Assembly (NCBI RefSeq): GCF_033807575.1
Contig: NC_084705.1
Location: 11,030,019-11,094,018 of the forward strand
Origin: Cydia pomonella
Taxonomy: Eukaryota > Arthropoda > Insecta > Lepidoptera > Tortricidae
Reading direction: 5' to 3'
Length of the DNA: 64,000 bases
Every line of letters begins with the position of its first letter. The stretch's first letter is position 1. The notes under the pieces were generated by a model, which worked only from the letters and a program-made list of their open reading frames with translations, did not search any database and had not been told where the DNA came from. The position numbers were made by a program, and so were the translations under genes. Shown here piece by piece: positions 8,011-20,335 of this stretch.

Positions 8011-11000
8011 AACATTGTAGTACTAGTTTTAGACCATCTACTGCCACATTTCCGAACAGTGGCGTGAAAAAGACAGTTATTTCAATAACCCAAACGCCGA
8101 GAATAGCTAATGAAAACCTGAAAGGTACGATTATGATTTATTGATATCTTTAAAGGAACCTCCGTCAATGAGACAAGCGTATTGGATTTTACGAGGAAAA
8201 TAAAACGCGTCACCACTGCCCAAATAAGTATTGGAAAGACCACTGAGGAGCGCATAGCGTATATTTGTCAATAATGATTACATTCGAGTTTTGATACACC
8301 GAACGAGATGTTACGTGAGAAATGAGCCAAGAAGATATTACTAAGGAAAATGTCTGTTAAAATAAAAAGGAGGTCGGTACCAATTTATTTACGATATTTA
8401 TCAAAATCCCTATAAACTCACAAAATCAAATTACAAAGTTCTTCAAGAACAACTCGTCATGTAATGATAAGGGAAATAGCTCGATCTTTGTCGTATTTAC
8501 CAACATTAAAGTTGGTTTGTACTGTCATCATTTGATTCGAATCAAAAGCCGCATTACGCTTGGAGCTATTGTTAAGCCAATTTTAAGATAACAATTTTCT
8601 TAAGCAACAGATTTCAGATATCGCAGCTGTGTTTAACTTATTCATGTTACCTTGACAGTCGTCACCCGTGTTTTAAAGTAGGTATTGCGTAATAAAGAGA
8701 GTAAAACGAGTTCGTTTACTCATTGTGCCTTTCTTCGCGCACCAATCGCCTTGAACGTATGATCACGTGCACTGGAATCTGGTTCAATTTATTTTAACAG
8801 CTCGTAACATGGTGACCATATGAATCCTTTTTATAATACATATTCGTAAAGTCTATAGTATTTTTCACATAGCTTGGGTATGGTGACAGCCAAACTCTAT
8901 GAAAAATACTATATTTATATCATTGTATGACTATAAAGTGGCTATATGGAAAATGGCACAATTTCACAAGACATACAGCGTCACAGCTGTTAAAATATAT
9001 TGTCGAATTGTAACCATGTGCACTTGATCGAGAAACATATTTCTTGTTTATATCTCTCGCCTAGCGTGCTCTCTATCTGCCGCATCCTATCACATCAATC
9101 TTTCTCCGCCCGTTCATTTGATATTGCGTGTTAATCATATTATAATAAAGATACACGATGATACGTAATGCAGTTTCCGTTCAATGTTAGCGGTTACTTT
9201 GCGTGTGAATTTTTCTAGAGAAATGAGCGTGGTTAAATTATGTAACAGTGAGTAAACATGTGTAATCCAATTAATAAAGATAGATACGTATATGTATGTT
9301 GTAATTTTTAAGCCGCCTATCGTTATATATTAAATGAGTTTATAGCTTTCGTAATATTTAACATCCCATAACTTTATCGTTAAGGCAAAATGAGGTCTAA
9401 CCTAACCTAACCTATCCAGTATACATATTATATAAAAAACTTTTTATTTAAATGGCACTGTTGTTTAGGAGTGAGCCGCATGATCGAATTACTACGTACT
9501 CAATCAATTTATCTGGTTTTTAGAATAAAATACGGCTTATTTTCATCATTTATCAATTTGGCGAATTTCGATATAATTATCATATAATATCGGTTAAAAA
9601 AACAATTACCAGAGATTAAATTAAAATTTCATTTTAATATTTTGAGTGTAGTTGTTACGTTCGTAAGATATCGTTTGAAGGATCCTTATTAAACCGTCAG
9701 CATAAAGCTCATCTAATTTATAATTAATTTATTTTATAATTAATTTATACTTTTAATATCAAGAACCAGTTAAAGTTGTACTTTAATGAATATTATATTA
9801 AAGCGGGGTAATAAAATTAATTGATAAATAGTAACTTAATCTTATTTTTGTACCTGCTCATTTGATTTTTAGTTTTTTATAAACACTCGCATCTAATAGT
9901 TCAAACATGCAATTAAATAAAGCCTACCTATTCGGCCATGTATTTCGCCTTCCGCTCTCAATTCTGGCGGAGTACGAGTACAATCGATATTAATTTCTTC
10001 GTAGGCATTTTTTTTTCGGAACTAATATTAAAATTTTAGAAAAACCACACCAAATAGTGAAATCGAATTATACAATGAAAATATATAAATTTTCCTAACA
10101 ATTTATTTTCGCGGATGTGTTTGTGACCGGAAAAATGTCCCATATTTATATGAATAAGCTGATAAGGCGTCCTTATAATGCGGCAAACGAAAAAGTGGGA
10201 CCTTTTACCGGCAGTGGTTACATTTTGTCTGTGTCACGCTTAAGTAAGTACCTATAGGGTACTGGATAAAATTAAGAAGGAAAATCAAGAATTTCTATGG
10301 TTACTCAATAAATTCAGATAATTATGAATATTTTCTATGGTCTCTGGTTATATAAATCTCTCAATTCATTCAGTAAGCAATGTAACAGCAGAGATTCAGA
10401 TAATTAATTTTAGCTCGTCTCTAAAGGACCTTACCGTGGATATTTTGTCTATTAACCATCCCGCCATTGGAAAATATAAAACAAAAATGAATAACGTTGT
10501 GCATTGAAACTTCCTTCCTCTACTAATATTCAATTTTGTATGAAAATCCCATTACAGTCCTCTCGAGCTACTGCGCCTAAAACGGGCTAATTTGAAGCCT
10601 ATTGGAACACAACGACATATCTCATTCCATTTGAGAAAAGTAGATTTAAAGAACAATAAAGCACTTTGAGCCCTAAGAAAGGTTTAAAAATGTTAAAACT
10701 AGATAGCGCAACTGCAGCGTTCGTGATCAACGGGAAACCACGCGAGAACGGGTCTCTGTAAATGGTTCGAATCGTTCGGGATGTATTTTAAATTATACGC
10801 ATACTCATACTTATATTCATACTCATATATTTATAATATTCCTAAAGATTACATGATACAATCCGTTCAAATAGTTAGTTCTATTTCATGAATAACTATT
10901 GCGGTAACCGAAGAAAATATTATGTTCTAATTTTAATTTTGTGCATATGACGCATATGAGGAAAGTCGGATTTGCGTTAAGAATTCGTAAATAGCATTTT

Positions 11001-11118
11001 ATAATATGCATAAAGCTTAAATGAAAAAAAAAGGCACGCGATTTTAATTAATAGAAGCCGACTGTCGAGATATAGCCGACATTCAGGCATATTCGATGAT
11101 ATTTGAATCATGTTATTT
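8011..11118. other. Long gene-free stretch
   Basis: No convincing exon or large repeat. Small structures are an inverted pair around 8857-8916 (ATAGTATTTTTCA.. / CTATGAAAAATACTAT), a CCTAA-type telomere-like run at 9396-9414, and a ~105-bp segment at 10121-10230 with inverted ends (ACCGGAAAAATGTCCCA against TGGGACCTTTTACCGG) that may be a tiny MITE. Confidence 0.4.
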
Positions 11119-11399
11119 ACGTCCCGATTCGAAGAATGATTAAAACACGTTTATGATCTTGGAAATATCTTTAAAAGATCGATAACTAAACAACATGTCA
11201 AAATTGACGTTTATTGCGATTCCGCTGTGATCCCAGTAAGATCTATCTACGATATTTTTAACGTCATAGTGACATTGGTTGCCCGAATCGAGCTGCATCT
11301 GTCAATTATACGACATACTCGTACAAACGATATCTAAATGAGAACTGATCTAAACTAGAACTTATCGTTATCGTATCTCATTCTTCGTATCGGGCCGTT
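11119..11399 (-). mobile_element. MITE, ACGGCCCGAT family, copy 2 (reverse)
   Basis: 281-bp full-length copy in the opposite orientation to 5223-5484. It shares both termini (ACGTCCCGATTCGAAGAATG, CATTCTTCGTATCGGGCCGT) and the interior blocks (AACATGTCAAAATTGACGTT, TAAGATCTATCTACGATAT). Confidence 0.75.
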
Positions 11400-11560
11400 A
11401 GTTATCGTGCGTTCTGCCCGCGCCATGTACGGACAAGTACGAGCGAAATACACGATAACTAAAATCATTCTGATGTCAGTGTACGTTCGAATTGGCCTGA
11501 TGGTTGATGTCACGTTGTTTTTTTAACATGTCGATGTTAAAAAACAACGTCAAATTAGCG
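11398..11560. mobile_element. AGGCCAATTCGAACGT MITE fragment plus adjacent hairpin
   Basis: Ends with TGTACGTTCGAATTGGCCTG at 11480-11499, the terminus shared with 31456-31641 and 32712-32832. The left half contains the inverted pair TTAGTTATCGTG / CACGATAACTAA. Immediately after lies a hairpin with arms CACGTTGTTTTTTTAACAT and ATGTTAAAAAACAACGT (11511-11551). Confidence 0.5.
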
Positions 11561-12949
11561 TCAAATGCATACTGTAAAGCTGCAGGAGATATTTACTACT
11601 CACCTACATACCTATCCAACGAGTAGAGTAAGACGATTAATTGACCCAATTTGATTAAACCCGCGTTCCAACATCGGTAAGGATAATCTACCGGCTTGTT
11701 TACTCTCAAAGTTTTCTAATTGTAAGATAAGTACGTATATAATGATGTTTATAATACTGTTTATAATGATGTATGCCATCATAAATATTCTCGAAGTCAT
11801 TATTTATATTTTTGAAGTAATTACAAAACAACCAATGGTTTATTTTTTTAGCTCAACGCAAAATTTGCTACAACGCAAACCAATTCATAAAATAAAAAAA
11901 AACACACAAATACATAAATAGAGAATTAGAAATAAATAATGATAAATGTATTCTGTTAACAAAGCCCCTTTAAGTCGTGTCTTCCTTTCTTAATGAATAT
12001 TTTATTTATACCCTAGTCGGTGAAGTTTAAAAAGCCCAAAGGAAAACTTACTCGTAGGAGGGAATTTGTAATGCCTAAGTCCATATATAACTGATTAGAC
12101 GGAGAGCTAGTACTCTCTAGAGTTTGCTTTATTTACTAGCCTTACTGTTGCCAACTATTCATTGGAGGTAAAAGTAGCAAACCAGCAAAGGGATTTTAAA
12201 ATCAGTTGTGAAGACTTCTAACTAATATCATCCGAGCTAAAGAGATGAGTTGATTGAGACCAAAGATGGAATACACCAGCGAAAAAAAAAACATGTTTAT
12301 TATCAATCGCTGGAATATACGACATTTTTACCTAGACAGTCATACATAAAAACTAACATATATAAACTGCTCAAATATATGGTAGCACTTGACTTTAACA
12401 TTACCATAGGTCGCACTTGGACTATCATAGAGATATGATCATACTCGTAGATGTAGGAGGCATTTAAAAATAATGAACCTTTTATGATGGTATAATTTGA
12501 CGAATTTGACGTATATGATGATGATCATATACCTACGCCTATTTTTTTTTTTATTATTACACCATTATAGGTTAATTAAATAATAACAAATTAGGCGTAT
12601 ATGATCATAATTGTAAGATTGCTTTCAAATAGGACCCCAAATTATGAACTTTTCTCTGATAGTCTAATAATTGCGGCCATAAGAGATTAATTCAAACTTA
12701 CCTACATTGTGACATCAAAATGATAGGTAACTAGCTAACAAAATGATATGTGCATTTCGCTTGTAGGTGCTTATTGTCCGTACAGGTATTGGCGCGAGCG
12801 AGACGCAAGGGCGACTTACACTATTTAGATATTAATTTTGATATTAAAAAAAATTTAAATTGGCTTAATAGTCTGGTAAAAATCAGCTAAGAGTCTGGAG
12901 CTATAAGTAGTCTAGTAACAAGCACAGTACCTATAATTAAAAAAATAAA
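11561..12949. other. No gene recognised
   Basis: AT-rich spacer. Short open frames at 11612-11800 (minus) and 12250-12438 (plus) lack protein-like features. Confidence 0.4.
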
Positions 12950-13190
12950 TATTACAGGACATTCTTACACAAATTGACTAAGTCCCACAGTAAGCTCAAT
13001 AAGGCTTGTATTGTGGGTACTTAGACAACGATACATATAATATATAAATGCTTAAATACATAGAAAACACCCATAACTCAGGAACAAATGTCTATGCTCA
13101 TCACACAAATAAATGCTCTTGCCAGAATTTGAACCCAGGGCCATCGGCTTCATAGGCAGCGTTACTACCCTCTAGGCCAGACAGGTCGTC
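12950..13190 (-). mobile_element. tRNA-derived SINE, copy 3
   Basis: Reverse-oriented full copy: 3' end ATTACAGGACATTCTTACAC, body, degraded B box (GAATTTGAACCCAGGGCC on the plus strand) and head complement GGCCAGACAGGTCGTC at the right end. Confidence 0.85.
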
Positions 13191-13199
13191 TATCTAACT

Positions 13200-13606
13200 A
13201 GACGGGTTTCGTTACCTAAATATTTCATTTTTCCGGGTCAAGCTCTTAGTTTACGAGTAGATTTAGCGGCTAACGAGTGCCGGGAGCTGTAATCTGAGCT
13301 GATATTTGCTTTGCTCACCGAGCGTACGTCGGGCGTATTTACCAGTCTAAGAGAGATTTGATTTGTGAATGATCGCCTAGCCTATACTCTGTATCTTACT
13401 TAGGTATTTAAATAAAGGAAACATACAATTTGTACATTTTCGGGTAGATATAACATTTATTGGTTAACCAACCAAATACAAAACCGCCTGTTATTGAACG
13501 ACCTGACTTTAACCTACATTATTTGATCATGTAATGTTTTTATCTACCCTCGGAGCCATTTGAGGGTAGATTAAGTTTATTTTTATTTAAATACCTAAAG
13601 ATACAA
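13200..13606. other. No gene recognised
   Basis: Nothing supported between the two SINE copies. Confidence 0.35.
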
Positions 13607-13905
13607 AGTGTAGTCGGTAGTGATCCTGCCTACAAAGTAGGGGATCCCGGGTTTGAATGGGCTTTTATTTGTAGTAGTAGTAAAACACGTTATTGTACAA
13701 AACAAGTACCTACATAACAAATAGATAATCTCTTCCAGTTAACCTTTAAGCAACTTTATTTGTGTGTTTAACACGAATATTTGTTCTTGAGTTATGGATG
13801 TTATGTACATATGTATCTGAGTATGTGTTTATTTATATAAGTACCTATGTATATCGTCGCCTAGTACCCATAGTACAAGCTTTGCTTAGTTTGGAGCTTG
13901 GTCGA
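13607..13905 (+). mobile_element. tRNA-derived SINE, copy 4, degenerate and interrupted
   Basis: The head GTAGTCGGTAGTGATCCTGCC runs into TTTATTTG at 13664-13671. The body resumes at 13763 (GTGTTTAACACGAATATTTG, then TATATCGTCGCCTAGTACCC). The intervening 13672-13762 ends in a second TTTATTTG, so an insert of about 83 bases is flanked by an 8-base duplication. Confidence 0.6.
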
Positions 13906-14613
13906 TCTGTACATATCATTGTCGTCATTTATATGCTTACGATCATGCATTTCTTTAACAAACCTCGAGGTCCCATTTACAGTGGTTCTTCTGATCCACT
14001 TTGCTCGGTCAGAGAATTGTAATTACAAGCTTGGGGCTTGCCGATCGATCTCAAGCAAAGCCCTTTGTGACGCCGCATACTGATTATCTATGTACACACT
14101 GGCTCTTTAATGACAATGGATCTGCAATATCAACACATTTTATATAAATTTATTTCAACAGAGTGTAAATGATTTAAGCAGCTGGGCATTGATCATTTTT
14201 ATTAAATAAAATATTAATGACAATAAGTCTGTAGATGAGTGAGGGGGTGAGTAAGAAAAGTATACAAATAAATACACTAGTGGCTCTGCGATTTGTAGAT
14301 CACGCGGCTCCGTTATTTAGGAAAACTTGCAAAAACTCAATCGACAAAAAAAAAACGATATAATTATTGAATTATATCGGAGATGCACTAAGCGCAATCA
14401 AGTGCCGGCACTTCATTGAGGCGCAGAAACATTTTGTTCGAGATGCCGACTCTAGTACTATATACCTCAATGATTTAGACATGAAAGCATTATTGCGCAA
14501 TCTAAAACGGACACCTTTGCTTTCGCTCGGTCAATTACTGGTTGACTCTAAATTCTAGAGCGTGATAAATTGATAATGGCGATTACGGCTACTAAATTAA
14601 AATCCAGCGGTGA
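13906..14613. other. No gene recognised
   Basis: A small hairpin CGATATAATT/AATTATATCG lies near 14357-14380. The 63-codon frame at 14367-14558 has no recognisable motif. Confidence 0.35.
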
Positions 14614-14730
14614 CAGCATGGTTCCATTTTTATCGCCTGTAACTATGCCGTCACTTTCGCACTAACATACTTGTTAGAAGTGTTAGGACGTGACAGGCAT
14701 GGTGACAGGCGATAAAAATGTGACCGTGCT
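14614..14730. mobile_element. Palindromic MITE, GTGACAGG family, copy 1
   Basis: The arms AGCATGGTTCCATTTTTATC and GATAAAAATGTGACCGTGCT are inverted, with the inner pair CGCCTGT/ACAGGCG and the conserved text CTTTCGCACTAACATACTTG. Related copies are at 42808-42935 and, as a half, at 22775-22866. Confidence 0.65.
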
Positions 14731-15033
14731 ACAGCCGCTAGAATTCAAAAACACAAGCTTATTTTTATGATAACAGGTTTTGGATCGAAATTGAAATAAA
14801 AGTTGAACTTGGAAAACATGTTTCATATGTAGCTTGCACATACATATGAATATCTTACTTAAAAAAATATCACGAGTAGGTACGCAATTGGTACGCAACG
14901 TGTTGTGATTATATCCTTGCCAAAATATTCATAGCAACAGGAAAATATTTCGTTAAAGTTATTGTCAACTCAATATCTTGAAAATTTTAATTTGATTTTA
15001 GTGTCATCGGTGTGTCGGCCGACAAGTGATCGA

Positions 15034-15096
15034 AAACCTCAAACGTCGCAAGTATGTCACCCTTGGTAGAGCTACATATTTGCGGCGTTTGAGGTT
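15034..15096. repeat. Hairpin with 17-bp arms
   Basis: AACCTCAAACGTCGCAA and TTGCGGCGTTTGAGGTT form a near-perfect stem (one mismatch) around a 29-base loop. Probably a small palindromic repeat. Confidence 0.5.
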
Positions 15097-15137
15097 GAAA
15101 TCCTAGTGTAGCCCTAGGGCAGTGGGGGCCTAGCGCA

Positions 15138-15316
15138 ACGGCCCTATTCGAAGAATGCAATACGGAAAAGATAAGAGAACGATAAGTTCTGGTTTAGATA
15201 AGTTCTCAATTAGATATCGTTTGTATGTCGTATAATTGACAGAAGCTTCACGATTCGGGTGACCAATGTCACTTTGACGTTAAAATATCTTTTAAAGATC
15301 TTATTGAGATCTTAGT
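15138..15316 (+). mobile_element. MITE, ACGGCCCGAT family, copy 3, truncated
   Basis: The left end (ACGGCCCTATTCGAAGAATG) and the interior (GATAAGTTCTGGTTTAGATA, CACTTTGACGTTAAAATAT) match copy 1. The right end is lost where CAGTGTTGCCAG, a terminus like that of the hAT-type MITE at 16843, begins at 15315. A second element has evidently cut into it. Confidence 0.65.
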
Positions 15317-15643
15317 CAGTGTTGCCAGATGGGTTTTGCGCTCCGTTACGTGCACCTCTTAAAAATAGTACGCAAATTCAAGTTGAGTACGCAGTACAAA
15401 ATTTACTATGAATTAGTTTTGGGTGCGTTCCTAAATAATATTAATCGGAAAACCACCGAATTTTATCGCTACTATAAAAATGTTGAAAATAGAACTTCAC
15501 ATATTTCGATAAAATATTTCTTGTTTAAGGAGACTCAATTCAATGCAAATTTGCCAACGGTGGCGTTTCGAAATGTAATACCGTCGCGGCGTCTGTCATA
15601 CTTCGGTCTACTTAAACACGCTGCACGCTGCTGCGTCGCGTCA

Positions 15644-15677
15644 GGGCCTACCGCGAACCACGTTCGACGTGTTGCCT
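15644..15677 (+). mobile_element. Half of a GGCCTACCGCGAACC palindromic MITE
   Basis: GGGCCTACCGCGAACCACG and the following TTCGACGTGTTGCCT match one arm of the complete palindrome at 34943-35048. The other arm is absent, and a LINE fragment follows directly. Confidence 0.6.
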
Positions 15678-15870
15678 GGTGACCAAAGGGCTGGCCTATA
15701 TTTCGCTCAGCGGATCAGCATTGCTATCCACCAGGGCAATGTGGCCAGCCTTCTGGGCACCCTTCCGAGCGACCAGGATTTAGCGCATTTGTATATTTAT
15801 AAGTTTTTTAATTTAAGTGTTTTTTTGTTGTGTTTTATATGCGTGTTTTTCGTTGTATCAATAAAGTGTT
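15678..15870 (+). pseudogene. LINE (RTE-like) C-terminal fragment and 3' UTR
   Basis: The plus-strand frame contains QRAGLYFAQRISIAIHQGN and VASLLGTLP, a pattern I associate with the C-terminus of lepidopteran non-LTR retrotransposon polyproteins (QRAGSFLAQRI..AIQRGNAASILGT). It is followed by an AT-rich 3' UTR with AATAAAG at about 15858. Only some 40 codons remain. Confidence 0.6.
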
Positions 15871-16020
15871 TATTTTAGTATCTACACTACCATATATGAA
15901 GTGGCTTCGAACATTATGTAAGAACCTTTGTAAGACTGAAAATCGAATTGGCATCATGTTTTACATTAATGAGCACACCCTCTTGTTTCGTATGTGTGCG
16001 TCTCGAACCAATGTACCATA

Positions 16021-16842
16021 AAACGCACAATCATCATTTTCATATTGGATTGATACGTTAGGTACGATTAAGTTACGGTTCGCATTTCCATGCGACGCGG
16101 AATATTTACTTATCTATTCTTTAAAATTACTTTATTACTTTAGTCATCAATTATATGGGTTAAGTATTAGTACATTGTGTAACGAGGGGTGGGGGGAGGG
16201 GTTAAGTGCAATATTCTTATCCCCTGAGTTCCACACAATGTTATTCATCACACTTGCGAAGAAAAAACTACATTTTAAGCTAAATAATTCTTATATACGA
16301 TGACATTCCGAATATTCGTCAGCCATATTGCCATTCTTTGAGAGGTTGGACATCGAAGATAATTGAAGACACATAACTATCTGGCATTCAGACGCAATTG
16401 AAAATTATGTAAAAATATTTTAAACGGCTATTAACTTAATGAAATTATATAGGACATAAATATAGGACAAAGGCCTATATTGTGATATCAGGCGGGCAAC
16501 CTAAAAATTGGTACAATGCCTCAAGGGCCTATTTTAGATATAAGCTAGTTACAGTAATCATCTGTATATATCCATTATGTATATTGTTATTGTAAATAAA
16601 TACCTTTATTTTTACCTAAAATACCTTATACTTAGGTAGGGTACATAAAACTGTTTGCCAAGGGAATTGTGGAGTAGTCGTTGACTTCGGCCGCATACAA
16701 AATTACAAATACAGCTGCCTGCGAGCAATTCCAATGAAACGTAACGACTTCTTCCGGCGACATTGGAATTCTGATATTTGTGATATTGTTTTTCTTTTCC
16801 TTCCTAGAATTTCAAGGTTTCGTAGCTAATTTCATGTGGTAC
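16021..16842. other. No gene; degenerate palindrome and possible retroelement tail
   Basis: A degenerate palindrome (ACATTGTGTAACGAGGGG ... CCCCTGAGTTCCACACAATG) covers 16172-16241. At 16485-16610 the text ATCAGGCGGGCAACC followed by TGTAAATAAATACCTTTATT resembles a retroelement 3' end, but I cannot assign it. Confidence 0.4.
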
Positions 16843-17275
16843 TAGTGTTGCCAGGTGAGCGCCAATTAAAAAAATATCGTACGCCTATCAAAAATGCACT
16901 ACTCCCAAAATTTATTGCAAAATAAGCCTACATGTCCAACGAATAATTAAACAGAAACGCAATTTTCGTCTAAATTGCCCAAAAATCAATTTTATATTTT
17001 TGTATTTCTGTGATAGATCCGAACGGTTGGCATGAAATTTCGACATTTTTGACGTAAACCAAGGAGCCGAACACCCAAAATGTGCTAACTGTAGCCTATT
17101 TCTGAAGGAAAGTGTCATATTTTGCTTCCAAAACTATACTTTATTGGTGGCATCGTCTAAGGGCTGAAATTATCGTACATTTGCGTACGATAATGCTCTT
17201 TGGAACGTACATCGTACCGCAGCCCAAAATATCGTACGTGTAGGTACGACAATTATCGTACGCCTGGCAACACTG
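16843..17275. mobile_element. hAT-type MITE with 8-bp target duplication
   Basis: 433-bp element with termini TAGTGTTGCCAGG and CCTGGCAACACTG (inverted repeats) and perfect 8-base direct duplications TGTGGTAC at 16835-16842 and 17276-17283. CAGTG-type ends with 8-bp duplications are the hallmark of the hAT superfamily. There is no transposase; the short frames inside are chance, so it is non-autonomous. The subterminal right part repeats ATCGTACG several times. Confidence 0.8.
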
Positions 17276-17472
17276 TGTGGTACGCATCTATCTACAAAGA
17301 TATGTTTCAATGTTTGTATTCTTAAAATATAGCCTACGTTTCGTATAGTAAATGGAAGAGCCGATTTGATATATTGTCATGTTTTTGTTCCTTAAAAAAA
17401 TCGAATCCCTTATAGGATCACTCATATGTCTGTCCATCCGTCTGTGGCAGAAACTTTGCTCCGAAACTACTT

Positions 17473-17627
17473 GGTGCGTAGACAAGATGCCAATCGTTAA
17501 CGTTCCGTAGCGAAAGCAACACAACACAACTGTCTCGGTCGCATTAATTAATATGAAAGAGTTATAGAGAGAGAGATAACTACGCTACGCTACGTAGCGT
17601 GAACAAATGGCATCTTGTTTACGCACC
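17473..17627. mobile_element. MITE, GGTGCGTAGACAAGATGCC family, copy 1
   Basis: The ends GGTGCGTAGACAAGATGCCA and TGGCATCTTGTTTACGCACC are inverted repeats. The interior has the palindromic TACGCTACGTAGCGTGA and a purine-rich GAGAGAGAGATA. Other copies are at 22542, 30613 and 30750, and a relative makes up the array at 34393. Confidence 0.75.
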
Positions 17628-18189
17628 CTGGGCCGATAATTTCGTGAACTAGAAAAGCGCTCAATTATATGCCAATTTTAGAACTTGAAATCATACCATA
17701 ACTGCATTATATTGTCTGAGTAAAAGGAAGAGACTGGGGAAAATGGTGGAAAGCAGTGCCTACATCGCCAATAAAGCTAGCTATTTACTAAAGTTAGAGG
17801 TACCTTTTTTGTGGAGCGAACGTCGGCACTGAGATGATTGTTTCGGAATTAGGTCCATGAAAGGTCAATGTATATGCCAAATGTTCGCGTACGATACGTA
17901 TATGTCAACATACGTATTTAGTTATCCATGGATACCCGTGCTGGTATGATACATAGAACCTTGGCTGATATTTTCTTATTAGAATTTTTTTTATTACAAT
18001 ATGGACACATGCTTTTTTTTAATCAAAAAACGAGAGATATGTATATGAGCGGTAGAACGGAATTTGCACATAGCAGCGTGAGCTCTAATTCGGATTTTGG
18101 ACTAGGCTTAAACTTGTTTAGGTTTACGAATTTTTGACCGACACGACACCTTGTTGGTTAAATTATTGGGTTGATTTAAATGCTAAAGT
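17628..18189. other. No gene recognised
   Basis: A 69-codon frame at 17928-18137 has no motif. No repeat recognised. Confidence 0.35.
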
Positions 18190-18345
18190 TGGCCATACAC
18201 GCTAGGGTATGCCTGCGCAGTTTTGCCTATACAGTTAAACTGCACAGGTAAAGCTGTAAAGGAAACTGTACAGTCGAATGCCACACAGTCACACACGCTC
18301 CGTTTTACTCATGCAGTTGATAAAACTGCGCAGGCATACGGGTAA
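18190..18345. mobile_element. MITE with 18-bp perfect inverted arms
   Basis: GTATGCCTGCGCAGTTTT at 18207-18224 and its exact inverse at 18322-18339. The interior has several CTGTACAG/CTGCACAG half-sites. About 155 bp, non-coding. Confidence 0.6.
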
Positions 18346-20094
18346 CAAAGGTCCTAATTAAATAAACGTACTCGACTGTTTCCTCCGTTGGTTTTGAAGC
18401 TAATAAAGCAATGATTTTTTCGATACAGATTACTATTAGGGATTAATATATGAGCCGGACTGTTTTGCTTTTTTTGATATTCTTGTTTTTTAAGGCGCTA
18501 GTGCACTTCAAATATTTGTAAAAACGGCCTAATTTACTAGCCCGCAAAGAGAAGCATGGTATTCAAAACTGACATCAATTAGCCTAAAAAGCAAAACAGT
18601 CTGACATAAATAATTTCATCACCATTCAGATCTTAAAATTTCGTTACATTTGGTTAAGTTTTCGAGGATGAAACAATCGTTTTTTGAGATTTTTACGCAG
18701 GATTTTTCACCTAACCTGGCGTTGTCCTTATCGCACTAGTTTTAGGAGCCGTTTCCGTTAGCGAGACGGATATATTCACCTAAAATATTAAAATCTCACC
18801 TTCCGTATCCTCTTAAGACGTAATTTTGTAGTCTGTTCGGAAAGGGAAGAGTCGCGGAATGTATGTGACCCAATACTATGTAGAATTTTTAATTTCATGA
18901 TTTGATTTGTTTCGTTTGTTCTTATTATTTTATTAATATTAAGTATGTATATAATTTCAAACTTGTACCGATAAAATTGTTCATATTTTGTAAGTTTAGA
19001 ACAGTTTACTGAAGCATTAGTCGATCTATTTTTCTAACCCATTTTATATTTATCTAGGTATTTTTATAACTATTAAACACTATAAAACTACTGGAAAAAA
19101 TATTACCACTGGCAAAAGATAGGAAAATTGCTAGTGGTAACAACTTGGTGATAACAGTTGGGAATAACCTAAATATTAACTATTAGGTATCTGTTAACAC
19201 TTACTATCTCGCCAATATCCAGTAACTACAAAGAACCGAGTTAGAAATCGCTTTAGTATTGGAATCTAAAAATTGAATTTTAAAACTGCAAGAGAAGATT
19301 CTAGGAACTGCCATATCACGATATCAATTCTCAAATGAATATTTGATAATTATATAAAATTGGAATCAAATCTAAACCCTTCCAGGCCGTGTATTTCTTG
19401 GTTAAGGTATTCAATTAATGTTCCCTTTAGGTTTAATAATAGCTCATGAAAGAAAGTTGTGCCGTCAAAAAACATCCATAGATAAATTCGTTTAGGTTTG
19501 TAACTTATAGACATAAAACGTATTTATTTACTCGCTAATTTGGTAAAAAGCGTGTACCGGGGACGGCAAAGAAACCACAAAGTAATTGGATCCCTCGCCT
19601 TTGGACATCTTGAATACACAAGTAGCTATTGCTAGTCAAGGCAAGTTCTAATATTTTAGTATACATTAAACGGTTTTTATTCTGAAAAAAAAGTCTTGCA
19701 TAAAATGCATAATCATATTGGGGGTCGTATTGTACTTACGATCGTATTGTATCCATATATCTACATCATATTAACTTAGAAAGTCAACGGAAATTGAATA
19801 GTTACCCCCGTCGCAATTCTCAACCGATTCTCGTGAAATTTTCTGAGCAGGTTCGCTGAATAATATATTTTTTTGCGATTTAGTTTTTGGATTTTTTTCT
19901 AAATGGCGGAGCCATATATTTTTCATTCAGTTTAAAGTTATGCTCACGAGGTCTACAGGTCACATAGCCACTAGTAAATGAGTTTTCATATCTCATGCTT
20001 TGAAAATGGGACATTGTTGTTCTCTGAAGTGTGCTGAAAGTGATACGTTTCTATTAGTTCTCTGTTTCTAGAGCTTTTTACTTTCCAAGTGCGT
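18346..20094. other. Long gene-free stretch
   Basis: No supported exon. A short stem TTACCACT ... AGTGGTAA lies near 19094-19140. Otherwise unremarkable AT-rich sequence. Confidence 0.4.
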
Positions 20095-20152
20095 TTTTAG
20101 GGTTCCGTAGCCAAATGGCATAAAACGGAACCCTTATAGTTTCGCCATGTCC

Positions 20153-20199
<47 letters not shown>

Positions 20200-20335
20200 C
20201 GAGGCTTTGCTCCGCCCAGCATCCTGCAAGGCTTACCGTACATTGTTTCAAAATCGTTAGTCTCTAGAAGCGTAAAACAAGCCCTGCCCTGGAAATTTAC
20301 TTTCAGTCTTTGATCTTTTGATTTGCGTTTTTTTT
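20095..20335 (+). mobile_element. Two-hairpin repeat, subfamily B, left-end fragment
   Basis: Begins TTTTTAGGGTTCCGTAG with a hairpin closing at ACGGAACCC, then CTTATAGTTTCGCCATGTCC and a (GTCT)n microsatellite of about eleven units (20153-20199), then GAGGCTTTGCTCCG. The same order opens the full copy at 28220-28913. The right end is missing. Confidence 0.7.

Noticed and set aside
7688..8047. 119-codon minus-strand open frame
   Set aside because: It follows from the 15-16-base CAAA unit pattern of the element; the product is Asn/Lys/Phe/Ile-rich without domain features.
15329..15682. 117-codon open frame
   Set aside because: It crosses from a hAT-type end through unannotated sequence into a half MITE; the product has no consistent protein character.
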